Assembly (NCBI GenBank): GCA_032622095.1
Contig: CP136064.1
Location: 191,505,794-191,569,793 of the forward strand
Length of the DNA stretch: 64,000 nucleotides
Source: Siphonodentalium dalli
Lineage: Eukaryota; Mollusca; Scaphopoda; Gadilida; Siphonodentaliidae
Reading direction: 5' to 3'
Position numbers and translations under genes: made by a program. The number at the start of each line of letters is the position of its first letter. Position 1 is the first letter of the stretch. Of the stretch, positions 11,457-22,161 are shown in pieces. The notes under the pieces were generated by a model that saw only the letters and a list, made by a program, of their open reading frames with translations, did not search any database and was not told the DNA's origin.

Positions 11457-13145
11457 ATAATTGCGAATGTTTGTCTGTCCGTGTTCTGTATAACTTCACG
11501 ATGGACCATCTAGATGACAAAGGGGTCAAACAGGCGTATCTTTTTACGAGAAAGATAATGGTTCGGGTTAAAATTTCTAAAGTGACGATGTTGGTAGCAG
11601 GGTCAGAAAAGGGGGAAAGCAGGAAGAATGATTAAATATTTTTTGTCGTCAATTTCCAAACTTATACATAATCATCTCCATGATATGGCACCGCGTTCGA
11701 GTTAGGGGTGCACGGAGAGGGATAATGGCACCAACTTTTTTAGCGCCGATTCACACCAAATTGATACAAGGAATCTAATCGTGTGATTTAAAGAAGCCAA
11801 ATTTGTGTCGTTTGGATGAGAGACGGGGACACTAAATTTAATAAGATAATCACATCCGTGATATCAGGTGTCTAATTGACATGGTTAAAATATGTCAAAA
11901 GTGGCACCGTTCGAATGGGGAGTAGAAGGTCACCAAATATGTTTAGCACTAATTTTCACCAGTGGTACGAGGAATAAAATTACGTGGGTTGAAAGACACA
12001 TTTGGTGCCGTTTGGGCCAGGGCGGGTAGATATGGGGCACTAACATAATATTTTTTAGTCGCGACAGTTTTAGTGGTGAAGGAAATCCACACACTTACGG
12101 CTAATCTAATAGTGATTTAAATGGCTGATAAACTCGTGGACCATGTGCGACAAACCACCGGCCATCGGCGAGTAACTGGCAACTCCACGAGATAACGATT
12201 TCGAGTTACAAAGTCCACTATGGAAACTTGTGGATTTGAATCTTTATCTCCAGCGCTAGAGGGCGAAATGGCTTGGAGTTGTGTTCCTAACTGATTGATC
12301 TACCGAGCCCCTCCCCACTCGAGATACAATTTGTCAAGAGAGATGGAAATGCATAGACGGCCTGTTCAAAAATAGTGTCCAATGTGCAGTCAAATATGGT
12401 TTTTCTGTGATAAAAGAATGTAGCACATGACTTTTCAGGACCTCCCATGGCATCTGCCATGGTACATGTGCCCGATACAGAGGACTTTTAATTTTTTTTA
12501 GAACAGACTCATTGCCTAAAATAAACATCTTAAATTCTCGCTCTATAGCTGATATATAGCAACATTTCATTTAAACTGAGAATAATTAGCCACGCAGTAT
12601 AGACCATGAACATAGGAACACCTCGACATGTCTTTTAAACATCCCTATCTTCATGGATATATGATAACCAGGTGTCCTCAAAATCTTAGTCTAACCCACT
12701 ATACACCTATATGTGATGGCTTGTTGCCATTCATCGGAAAGCTCTCCCCAATTGTCGTCTTTTCTATTTGTGAACTAAAGTGTTTATGGTGTACATGTTT
12801 TGATCCCAATAAAATTATTAAAACAAAAGCAAAGGTCAATTCCAACCACGTCCACTGTATTATTTAATAATGATAACTTCTGAAGTACGCGCAGTTGTAA
12901 ATAAATACGTCTTTATTTGTAGGACTGGTCGGGACGAACTAATCGCGATAATCAAAATGACAATCATTCCGACTGCTTATATATATTCCGTGTATAAGAA
13001 TGACGTTTTGTGATGCCATTCGGATATACAATTTATGAGAATACGTGTATTATTTTGAGCAAGCGTATTCTCTATCCCAACAAATTGTCCACAGCAGAGG
13101 GTTTCACATCAATTCAACCTGGGCAACGCCGGGTAACCCTGCTAG

Positions 13146-14711
13146 TTTTACGTGTTCTTCCACATTTACGTGGTAATTAAACTGTCAAATATACGTGCAA
13201 TGTAAGCACCATTTATATTCGAAATCATACATTTGTGGATGCTTTAAAATTCAAATATACGTGAAATTTACGCCTGATTTTTATTCGAAATAAAACATTT
13301 GCGGATACATTTATATGCACAGATACGCGCCCTTTACAAGTAACTTAATATAATTCATTGCTATACAGAGGGAAATGTGTGAAGTTGGTATGGTAAGATC
13401 ATAAATGGAAAATAAAAATAGAAAATATCAATTATACACATATACAAATTGTATAAATTTCTACATTTGCTTCCCCTCACATCAAATTAACTATTGGCAG
13501 TTGGCTGTGTATAGAGTGCATCCTTGAGCAGCATGCTGGTCAGCTTATAACCACCAACAGGCTGTCATATTGTTACAAATTGCGTTGCTATCTTGATACC
13601 AGGTGTATACGTTTTTGTGATATTTCGTGATATTAAACATGAAGTTTAAGGATTTTACACATTTTAAAATAAACATGAATTAAATGCCACGTATATTCGA
13701 TACATGGAAAATACGTGGTATCGTCATATATCTGTAAACTTCACTTTTCGACCAGTGATATAATTTATAATGAGGATGTCATTTTTTTTTTTTAAATGCT
13801 TATCAAAATTAGTTTACATTTATAGACACACATTCTCATCCCTTTACAAATATGGGACATCTCCCTTGTTTAAAAAACAAAGGACGATAGTTTAATTCTT
13901 GACAGTGGCAACTTAGCTTTCTCAGATTCCATACAAGAACGGCCATGTCTTAGTTGTTCATCCACTATCCCTAACCGAACATGATTTTATGTGTAGAGGG
14001 TCCACAACGAGTACCCAGTGTATAGGGACATTTACAAAATCTAATTTACTGGACGATCGAGTTTTGTAAATTTCGCTATAAAATTGAGACGAGTTGTAGA
14101 TTCCATTATTACTTGATGCACAAAACTTCATAAAGCAAACTTGTATCAATAAATGTGAAATTAACAGCGGCTTATATAAGGCCTGCGATGACGTTTCGCG
14201 TAACTTTGCGTTGTTTCCCCGCGTAAAGAAATAGTCCCAGATGAATAAGACTCTTTGACGTATTGAATGCCGCAAATTTAATGAAATATTTGTTCAAACT
14301 AAATCAACAATAGTCATAACATCGATTTAGCGCACGGAATGTAAACATAGACAACAAGCCGGGGTCAAGGGCCGCGTTTGTGCAACATTAATACATTTGC
14401 AATTGGTTACACCTGGGGCTATTTCCTGTTATTCAACGACCATCGTATATTATTTTTACAGAAGGGGTCTAATGAATGGAATAAGGATCGGATCATGTAA
14501 TAAATCTCTAAGATTGGTGACGTGCAGTGTGTTGTTCCAATACAATGGACATGTACACGTAGATACGGCCTGTATCAATATTCGAACCCATGTTCAAATC
14601 CAGGCCATGCGCACGGGTGTAGATATCAAACAATATGTGATCCTCCGTAGGATAGGGTATCATATAATATGTGGTCCTCGTCTCAGGAGTCACTCGTGGC
14701 TCAATGAAGGC
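13146..14711. other. AT-rich region without recognised gene
   Basis: Contains two imperfect copies of an ATTCGAAAT...ACATTTG.GGAT...ATACGTG unit around 13208-13330 and many scattered ACGTG motifs. The short frames at 13958-14275 and 14397-14744 show no domain and are not called as genes. Confidence 0.5.
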
Positions 14712-14793
14712 AGGATCATATATCAAAATGAGAGGATATGGTGATCCCATGAAAAGGGGATCACCATATCTTCTCACTTTGATATGTTATCCT
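14712..14793. repeat. 37 bp inverted repeat, 8 bp loop
   Basis: Left arm 14712-14748 and right arm 14757-14793 are complementary with about five mismatches around the loop ATGAAAAG. The centre reads GATATGGTGATCCC/GGGATCACCATATC. It may be a small MITE or hairpin-forming element; no clear target-site duplication was found. Confidence 0.85.
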
Positions 14794-14819
14794 AAAATAA
14801 GTAAATATTTTTATTAACT

Positions 14820-14885
14820 AAATAACGGAAATATTTGAAGAAGTGTTTTTGACGAAATAACGGAAATATTTGAAGAAGTGTTTTA
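14820..14885. repeat. 35 bp tandem duplication
   Basis: AAATAACGGAAATATTTGAA begins at 14820 and again at 14855, with the following bases also matching. Confidence 0.9.
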
Positions 14886-15656
14886 AAGAGCGTACACCAA
14901 ACCTCCCAAAGACCCACCCACACTATAGAAGAATTTGACTTATATTTCACCAGAGTTGATCTATTGTGGTGTTGTAATTTCTCATACAAATCGTCGTTAT
15001 TTAGTAAAGGGACATTCTTTATAGAGTTATTACCCTTCATATAAAATCACTAAAACATATCAAGATCGCATATCAAAACCTATATGTTATCCTCCGTAGG
15101 ATCAGATATCGTTTATAGTCTACACTCGTGCGCATTAGGTGCAGGGGATATCGACAGATTCGTTTTAAAGAGATTTTTGTGTTCAAATGTCACAACCTGG
15201 AAAATAGGTGATCGAAGTCACTTGAACCATTATATCTTCCAAACAATTATATTTATATGGGGACGGGATTCATAGTAAATTAAAAAAGAAAGAAAGAAGA
15301 TACATAGCTCATTTCATATATCTTTCTTTGTTGAGTTATTTATATGTGAAGAAAACAATGAATGTCTCCTCGATGTGAGACATTTTTTTCGCCATTTCGT
15401 GAGCTATTTATAATCTCATGTGTGACGTTTGGGTGGGTTGCTGGGTGCACCAGAAATGTTGGTTCCAAAATTATCCATGTTTAGGCATTTACATTAAACA
15501 ACGAATATACTGGTGTAGGTTGAATATGACAAAGTGATATCCTCCAGGTTACCAATAGAAAATTTAACCGTCTAAAATGTTTAGTTACTTTGTAAAGGCA
15601 AACTGTGTCAATTTAGTGAATCAACATGATGTGTGATTACGTGTGTCGAGTATTCC
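14886..15656. other. No gene recognised
   Basis: AT-rich DNA. The motif ATCCTCCGTAGGAT at 15090-15103 recurs from about 14641, on the other side of the inverted repeat. Nothing else supported. Confidence 0.45.
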
Positions 15657-16300
15657 AACCACGTCGATTGTATCATTCAAAACAAAAAAGATGACGTCTG
15701 AAGTACGGGTAGTACACGATTTAATCGCGATAAACAAATTATGTGAGACACTGCTTGTAGTCCATGATAAGAGTCACGGTTCGTGAAGCTCATTTCGGTA
15801 TAACATTTATGATAATGATCACACGAATATTCTCTATTTAACAAATGGGTGTTGATTTGCTTGCGTTCCATAGAGTATGGTTGCAAGTTGGGCTCACATT
15901 TTGTGTGGAACGCGAAAGTCAGGGATTGGGAGGGGAGAGAGGCAACGTGATTAATATAAAATCCTTTATTTATTGTTATTTATTTATTGTCGTCGATATT
16001 TCAATTTTCACCAAATTTATATATGGTCATCTCCATACAACGATACATCTAATGAGTGATTCAAAGAAACCAAAATGGACCTATTCGAGTTAGGGAGGAG
16101 GAGGGGCACCAAAGTGAAAACGATGTTGTCACCGATTTTAACCAGACTTATATATAGTCATCCCAATGATGCGATATCTGATGGAGTGGTTTAAATAAAC
16201 CAAAATGGCCATATACGAGTTAGGGATGGAAGAGGGGTGGCACCAAAAGTAAAATGGATTGCTGTCGCCGATTTTCACCAAACTTATATATATTCAAAGG
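15657..16300 (+). mobile_element. Decayed Helitron-like family B fragments
   Basis: 15657-15840 resembles the single-copy 3' part of family B near 12848-13080 (CCAACCACGTC.ATTGTAT, TAATCGCGATAA). 15930-16300 holds diverged monomers (CCGATTTTCACCAAACTTAT). The order is reversed relative to an intact element, so these are rearranged fragments. Confidence 0.5.
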
Positions 16301-16589
16301 CATGAGGTACGGGCTCTGTGGAATGAAACACTTCTTTCTTTCATTTACCTTCAAGTTTACGGACATACAATGTGATTCATCCCTGTGTGCTTGCATTGAA
16401 GGCCGATTGAAACGCTACGATGTGGAGTTTTTTAAGCATTCCAATGCTGAGAAATAAATTAAGAAATGACCATTAAATTAATAAACAAAGGTTACACAAA
16501 CATCTTTCATTCAAAAATGTGGCAAGTGTGATTTAAACAGGTTACCCACAACCAGTGATCAGACATCTCACCAACATGGCTGCGACGTC

Positions 16590-17060
16590 TGCAGTGAGTA
16601 TGGCCCCCTTCAAAACATATGACTAAATAATGAACTAAAGATGCCCCGTTGACGATAGAAATCATCGCGGGAGGATTAGTACATGTACCTCAATCCGCCT
16701 CATCGCCTTATTTGCGATCACATATGTATTTGAGGAAATGGAGACGCAGCAAAGTATATGGAATTAAATGCATAATTATAAAACTGATAAAATAAAGATG
16801 TCCCAGCGACGACATAAATAATCGCGGGTAGATTAGTCAGAGTACAAAATATGTGGATGACTAACTATGGATAAGTTTAGAGTTAAGATGCCCAAGCGAC
16901 CATGTGAACCATTGCGGGTTGTTTACGTGAAGGAAAAAGATAATCAATTACCTGAAGGGTGACAAAGGAAAACTAATTTAAAGAGAAACACGTTTATGCG
17001 CCCAGATTGTACTTAATGGGAAATTCACACTAAAATCCGAGATGTCACAATGACGACGCA
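16590..17060. repeat. Four dispersed copies of a GATGYCC...CGACGA...CATCGCGGG motif
   Basis: Related blocks of about 40 bp start near 16639, 16796, 16886 and 17039: GATG(C/T)CCC, then a GACGA-like core, then A.CCATCG.GGG. Spacing is irregular (about 90-160 bp). Origin unknown. Confidence 0.55.
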
Positions 17061-17274
17061 AACCATCGTGGGATATGCAAGGACAGATAGACAAAAGCAG
17101 ATGAAACTCTGTTAGATAATGAATTAACAAAGTTTAGCTCTGACTAGCTTATTTTTAAGATTCTGATTCTTCTTATATGCGATTATCATTGTTTTGTGGA
17201 GTGGTTCAGTCAGTTCTCCTTCCAACTTGATTGCCGTCTACTTGTATATTAGGGCAATTTCCGTGTTGTGGCGA

Positions 17275-18070
17275 TTATATACAAGAGGAAGACGGACAAA
17301 GCTGTTGTGTGGAACTGGATGATACTCCATAAGGAGTTGTGGTTTTAAGGGCTGATATCCAACATTCTTCACGCTGCAGTCTAATATATTTAGTTTTCTC
17401 TTCTGTTTCACAGAGAGTGACTTTCTCTATGGGCATGAAACGAAAGTCAGTGAATATGTCTTGTTCTGGTGACATAAAACTGTTGGGATACTGGCTTTCC
17501 AACTTGATATCTGAGAGATGTTTTCTCATGCGAAATATCAGTTCATTTTTGGTCTGAACTATTTTTGGAATCTGCATAACTGACAGCTAGCTTATGAGAT
17601 AAATTACATTTGCAGAGTAGCAATCCATTTGATGAACGGTGCGATAATGAAGGCGAGTGGATTCGTACTGAAAGAAATTCCCTATCTGATTATATTTTCT
17701 GGTGTTCACACGGAGCAACCCTTCTTTTTACAGTGACTGACGTTTCCGTTCGAGAAGGTGTTGCCGTTCGGTTGCAGTTTGAAAGGAAGTGAAGGCGCTT
17801 GAAACTGACGAAATTCATAAATTGTTTCAGATTAAATTTTTCTGGAAGAAAACGGAAATAAATGACTGGTTTCTTGTTAGACTGGGGTAAAGCGTCTCTC
17901 TCCAATTGCGCAGCAAAGATTGTCACGAAGCTAGGAGCGAACTTTTTGCTCAATGCGACACCCTGAACTTGAAGCCAAAATTCATTATTAAATTCAAAAT
18001 CAATGTATTCTGAGACATGATAACTTTCAACAATCGGAAACTACTGGTTGTAGTATAGGCATTAACGGAT
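17275..18070 (-). pseudogene. Penelope-like retroelement remnant (RT end plus GIY-YIG-like region)
   Basis: On the minus strand the order is a reverse-transcriptase piece then an endonuclease-like piece, as in Penelope-like elements. The RT piece (about 18060-17690) reads FEFNNEFWLQVQGVALSKKF and APSFVTIFAAQLE, matching the family's ...Y.Q..G.AMGT..AP.YA..FM..LE block, then RFLPEKF in place of the usual RFIDDIF, so the catalytic aspartates are lost. Further on CYSANVIYLIS then stop, QTKNELIFRMRKHLSDI and REECWISALKTTTPYG resemble the GIY-YIG region (VIYLI.C..C, T...R...H..DI, RE..WI..L.T..P.G). Stops and frameshifts separate the pieces, so it is dead. Family assignment is from motif memory. 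Confidence 0.6.
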
Positions 18071-18461
18071 CCGGCCATGTTGCCATAGGTTTATGGAGTT
18101 TGTGATATTATGTAATGCGAAATTTATTACATTGTGGAGTGAAAAGTCGGATAAATATTCAAACTGCACATTCGGGAATGCTGAGTCAACCAACTTGCTA
18201 TTGTTGCCATCCGCGAAAATGTGAGATTTTTTTTTAATATAAACTTTGGCAGCTGCGAATGAAACCGCTGGTTGTTTCTGGCTAGATACTGTTGCAAACG
18301 AAAGTCTAGATACGTCCGGAGATTCGCTATTTGTTTCGCATTCAGAAGAGGAGATTTGTAACGGTTTGGGTGGATTGAATAACCTTATCAGCTACAACTT
18401 GCGAGGTCTGCGAGATTGTCCCGCCTTCCACTAAGCCCAATCCCTGACGCCACCACTCTCG

Positions 18462-18463
18462 AA

Positions 18464-18509
<46 letters not shown>

Positions 18510-18526
18510 ACTACTACTAATACTAC

Positions 18527-18557
<31 letters not shown>

Positions 18558-18560
18558 TAC

Positions 18561-18625
<65 letters not shown>

Positions 18626-18642
18626 ACTACTACTAATACTAC

Positions 18643-18699
<57 letters not shown>

Positions 18700-18764
18700 C
18701 ACCACCACCACCACCACCACCACAACGACCACAACCACCACAACCACCACCACCACTATCACCA

Positions 18765-18834
<70 letters not shown>

Positions 18835-19040
18835 CACTACCACCACCACCACTACCATTACTACTACTTCTACCACCACCACTACCACCACAACCACCAC
18901 CACTACCACTACTACTACTACTCCTACTACTACTACCAACATCACAACCACCACCATTACTACTACCTCTACCACCACCACCACCACCACCACCACCACA
19001 ACCACCACCACCACAACTACCACTACCACTACCTACTACT
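18462..19040. repeat. Long (ACT/ACC)n trinucleotide microsatellite
   Basis: About 570 bp of CTA/ACT triplets grading into CCA/ACC triplets. The long poly-Val/Ser frame on the minus strand is an artefact of the triplet repeat. Confidence 0.97.
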
Positions 19041-19187
19041 ACAGAGTAGTCACAACCACGTTGATGATTGTACCATTTCCAAAAACAAGTATCAAGTATG
19101 AAATATGCTCATGTGTGAATATTTATTACTTCGCTCGGGACGCGATAAACAAAACGGCAATAATTCCACCAACGTGAGTCACCGCAA

Positions 19188-19441
19188 TCTATTATATATT
19201 TTTGGAAGATCTCTGTGTGTGTGTGTGTGTGGGTGAGGGTGAGTGTGTGTGAGGGTGAGTGTGAGTGTGTGTGTGTGTGTCTGTGTGATCGCGATGAACT
19301 CGAAAACGGCCGACCCGATTTCGATGAAACTTGGTATGTGGGGGTACTTTCGGTCGGGAACTGGCATAGGCATATTAATTTGTTCGTGCGATGTGACATT
19401 GACCTTGAAACAGCCCGGCCGAAGTCGGGTCCACCTGCTAG
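19188..19441 (+). mobile_element. Helitron-like family A element, 254 bp complete copy
   Basis: TCTATTATATATTTTTGGAA at 19188 preceded by A, then a GT/GA microsatellite, one GGTCA block, stem CCCGGCCGAAGTCGGG (19414-19429) and CTAG at 19438-19441. The next base starts another copy with TC. This is the most compact complete member seen. Confidence 0.85.
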
Positions 19442-20261
19442 TCTATTATATATTTTGGAAGATATGTGTGTCTGTGTGTCTGTCTGTGTGTTCGCGATGG
19501 ACTCGAAAGCGACCGAACCGATTTCGATGAAACTTGGTATGTGGGGGTACTTTCGGCCGTGGCATGGGCCTGTTAATTTGCCCGTGCGACGTGACATTGA
19601 CCTTGAAATCGGGTCATTTCAAGGTCGAACGCCCGAGTATCATGGGATTTCGATGAAAATTAGTGTCTGGGGATACTTTCGCATGGGGAGTGTCGTAAGC
19701 CTATTCGTTTGCCCGTGCGACGTAACAATGACCTTGCAATCGGGTCAATTCAAGGTCAAATCGCGAATTTGATGGGATTTCGACGAAATTTGACACGTGG
19801 GGGTACTTTTATCCACTGAGTGTTTTGGACGGGTCGAGTCGTGACCCCGACCTGACCTTGACCTTCAAAATGATCAATTCGATGTCAAATCGGGTAAAAC
19901 CGAATGGATTTCGACGGGTACTTTTGTCGGGTACTTTTGTCCCGGCAGTGTTTTGGACGGGTCAAATCGTGACCCCATCTGACCTTGACCTTCAAAATGG
20001 ACAATTCAAGGTCAAATCGCGCAATTCGCCGAAAAGCAGAGGGTAAACAGCCCGGACCAATTCAAGGTCAAATCGGGTAAAACCGGATGGATTTCGACGG
20101 GTACTTTTGTCGGGTACTTTTGTCCGGGCAGTGTTTTGGACGGGTCAAATCGTGACCCCACCTCACCTTGACCTTCAAAATGGACAATTCAAGGTCAAAT
20201 CGCGCAATTCGCCGAAAAGCAGAGGGGAAACAGCCCGGACGAAGTCGGGTCTACCTGCTAG
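19442..20261 (+). mobile_element. Helitron-like family A element, 820 bp complete copy
   Basis: TCTATTATATATTTTGGAAG at 19442, directly after CTAG, then TGTG/TCTG microsatellite, several GGTCA-rich blocks, stem CCCGGACGAAGTCGGG and CTAG at 20258-20261 followed by T. Inside, a block ending GAAAAGCAGAGGG...CAGCCCGGAC recurs at an offset of 183 bp (20048 and 20231), so the internal 3' module was duplicated; the first copy has lost the stem. Confidence 0.85.
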
Positions 20262-21875
20262 TTACTTTATATAATTACTTACGCCAGTATATGATTATTT
20301 TTGAAGTAGTTTATAAATTAAACTCCACTATCGTGATATTGTTCTTCTGATGGTAAAATGTATGTTGTCAGATATGCTGTCGTTGGCATGCTATAAACAT
20401 GTAAAATACTACTAATCTATTAACAAATTTGGATTCCGGATACAAAACGGTGACGGGAAAAGAGGAAATAAATTAGTTCAGCCCTATTAAGTTAGAATAT
20501 ACTTATTTACTGACATTCGCTGTCATGGTCCGCTTTGGGGTTGAAAATGGAAAATGTCAAGCCGCGTGAGCCCTACATCATTCGATCAGTCGCGATGTCC
20601 GACACATTCCTGATATGTTCCTGTTTTTAGAATCAATCATAGTTTAGTAGTAAATCGGTGTTAAACGCCATCGGCGAGATGTGCTAAGCTGCTTGTGTAT
20701 TATGAACAGGTGTAGCCAGAGGATATACCCAAGCAAAACTCGTTCGTTCTTTTGTAACGATACGACATTGCCAGCGTATCCTCATGTCGCGTGTTGGGTC
20801 GATCGGTTGTCCGTATCGTGTTTAGGTAACAGTTCAATCATTGCCTAAAAGGTCTAAACGCCGTGATCGTTTCATTAGAGTGTAGGGGCGCTTTCATCGA
20901 CTGTGTGCTCTATGTAACTATTATACAAAAGCTCAAAGAAAAAATGGGCACAGTGTGTGCTCAGTTGAGGTTGTGTCTGCATGGGTTAGGAAAAGAGTGT
21001 CTATCTTTACCACTGAGCAACCCTCATGAAATGTTTACCAACAGCAACATCGCCCCACCAATACAAACCGTTAACCTTAATGTCAATCTAACTCCCGAAT
21101 TTAGCAAAATGTGAGGATCAAACAGTCATGTCACCACCTAGAGTATGACCATGCAGCCGTGGATACACGCAAAATGGCACAATGCACAATCGATACGTGA
21201 GTATAATACACAAGCTTCGTACATCTCGCCGCTAATTTTCGAACCAAAAACAAATCGCGCTTGCTTTAAAATGCAATTTTCTAAAACTTCGAAAGCAAAA
21301 TTTTCTCCCCGAATATTTTGGATATACAATGATTCAAGTGAAATGATGCTGTAAAGGTTTGGGACATTTTGGGATAATTTTCGCGAAATACAGCCCGATT
21401 TTATGGGCGTGTGCACGATAGAAATTGAATGGTTGGTATAAGACGCAGAGACGACAGGCACTATGACGGTTGCATGGTAAACTATTTTAAACATCTGTTG
21501 AACAGTTGGTAGCCACCCCGCAAACGTTCATGTTAAAGCTAGCGCGTTTGTTTGTAGAGCGAATCTAGGGTGTTTAACACCCATTTACCACTAAACTTTG
21601 ATCGATTCCAAAAGAAGAATATGTTATGAACGTGTTGGTTTCCCCGGATAAGGAATACATAACGGAATCCATGTTACTCTATATAATGAATGTCGATATC
21701 ATGACTGCACTTCAACCGCGGTAGTTCTATTCATGTGCTTTGCCATGCATGGACTGGCGAATAAGATCGCCGCCCATATCGACAATATTTTTAGCGAGGG
21801 CATTAAAGGTGTCTTGATGCAGCATCCTTGTTTATTACAGCATTGAGTCTCCGTTCTGTGCGCTGTTGTTCTGGG
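20262..21875. other. 5' flank of the lectin-like gene
   Basis: No convincing coding sequence. TATATAAT at 21680-21687 could serve a start site near 21709 (5' UTR about 167 bases). Alternatively TTTATTACAG ending at 21840 could be a splice acceptor for a 5' non-coding exon. The frames at 20863-21114 and 21138-21494 lack recognisable domains. Confidence 0.35.
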
Positions 21876-22161
21876 ATGGGGGTAGTGGCTGTTATTTTCG
21901 CCATGGCCATACTTCACACGATTGTGTTCGTGTCTGTGGTCGCGGATGTAGCAGCAGTTTACAGGATAACAACATATAATACGGCCGATACTGTTAACCC
22001 TCCGGATGCAAATTCAGTGATCATTAAGGCTCGTTCTGCCATCCATTGTGCTATTCTCTGTACGGACGATGGTAATTGTTGGTCCCACCGGTTTGACAAA
22101 TCGCTGAAGCTCTGCACAATCCATGCTGATGGCGTCGCTATGGTGAATTCCATCAGAAAAG
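21876..22161 (+). CDS. Lectin-like gene exon 1: signal peptide and PAN-like region
   Basis: 95 codons plus one base, ending AAAAG before GTAACA. It encodes the hydrophobic leader and the stretch SAIHCAILCTDDGNCWSHRF with cysteines spaced as in PAN/apple modules. The frame beyond 22161 belongs to the intron. Confidence 0.75.

Larger units (their letters stand above)
9699..13145 (+). mobile_element. Helitron-like family B element with internal gene fragment
   Basis: Starts TCTATATCTATATTTGCG at 9699 (preceded by A) and ends with the stem CCTGGGCAACGCCGGG (13118-13133) and CTAG at 13142-13145 followed by T, fitting Helitron insertion between A and T. Contents in order: TCTG microsatellite, ~145 bp monomer array (about 9820-10955), a non-repeat segment with promoter-like sequence and a first-exon-like frame (10960-11456), a second copy of the family 5' region lacking its first ~10 bases (from 11457), more monomers to about 12120, then the family's single-copy 3' region. 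It may be one element that captured DNA, or two nested or adjacent elements flanking a host fragment. Confidence 0.65.

Noticed and set aside
13958-14275. 105-residue minus-strand frame
   Set aside because: No domain or homologous repeat; length is expected by chance in 64 kb.
18553-19029. 158-residue poly-valine open frame
   Set aside because: Translation of the ACT/ACC triplet microsatellite; no start context or non-repetitive sequence.
19109-19772. 162- and 185-residue open frames
   Set aside because: They cover both strands of Helitron-like family A repeats and their microsatellite; the same phrases recur in every copy without codon-position bias.
21138-21494. 118-residue minus-strand frame upstream of the lectin-like gene
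   Set aside because: No recognisable domain, no splice-site context, composition like surrounding non-coding DNA.
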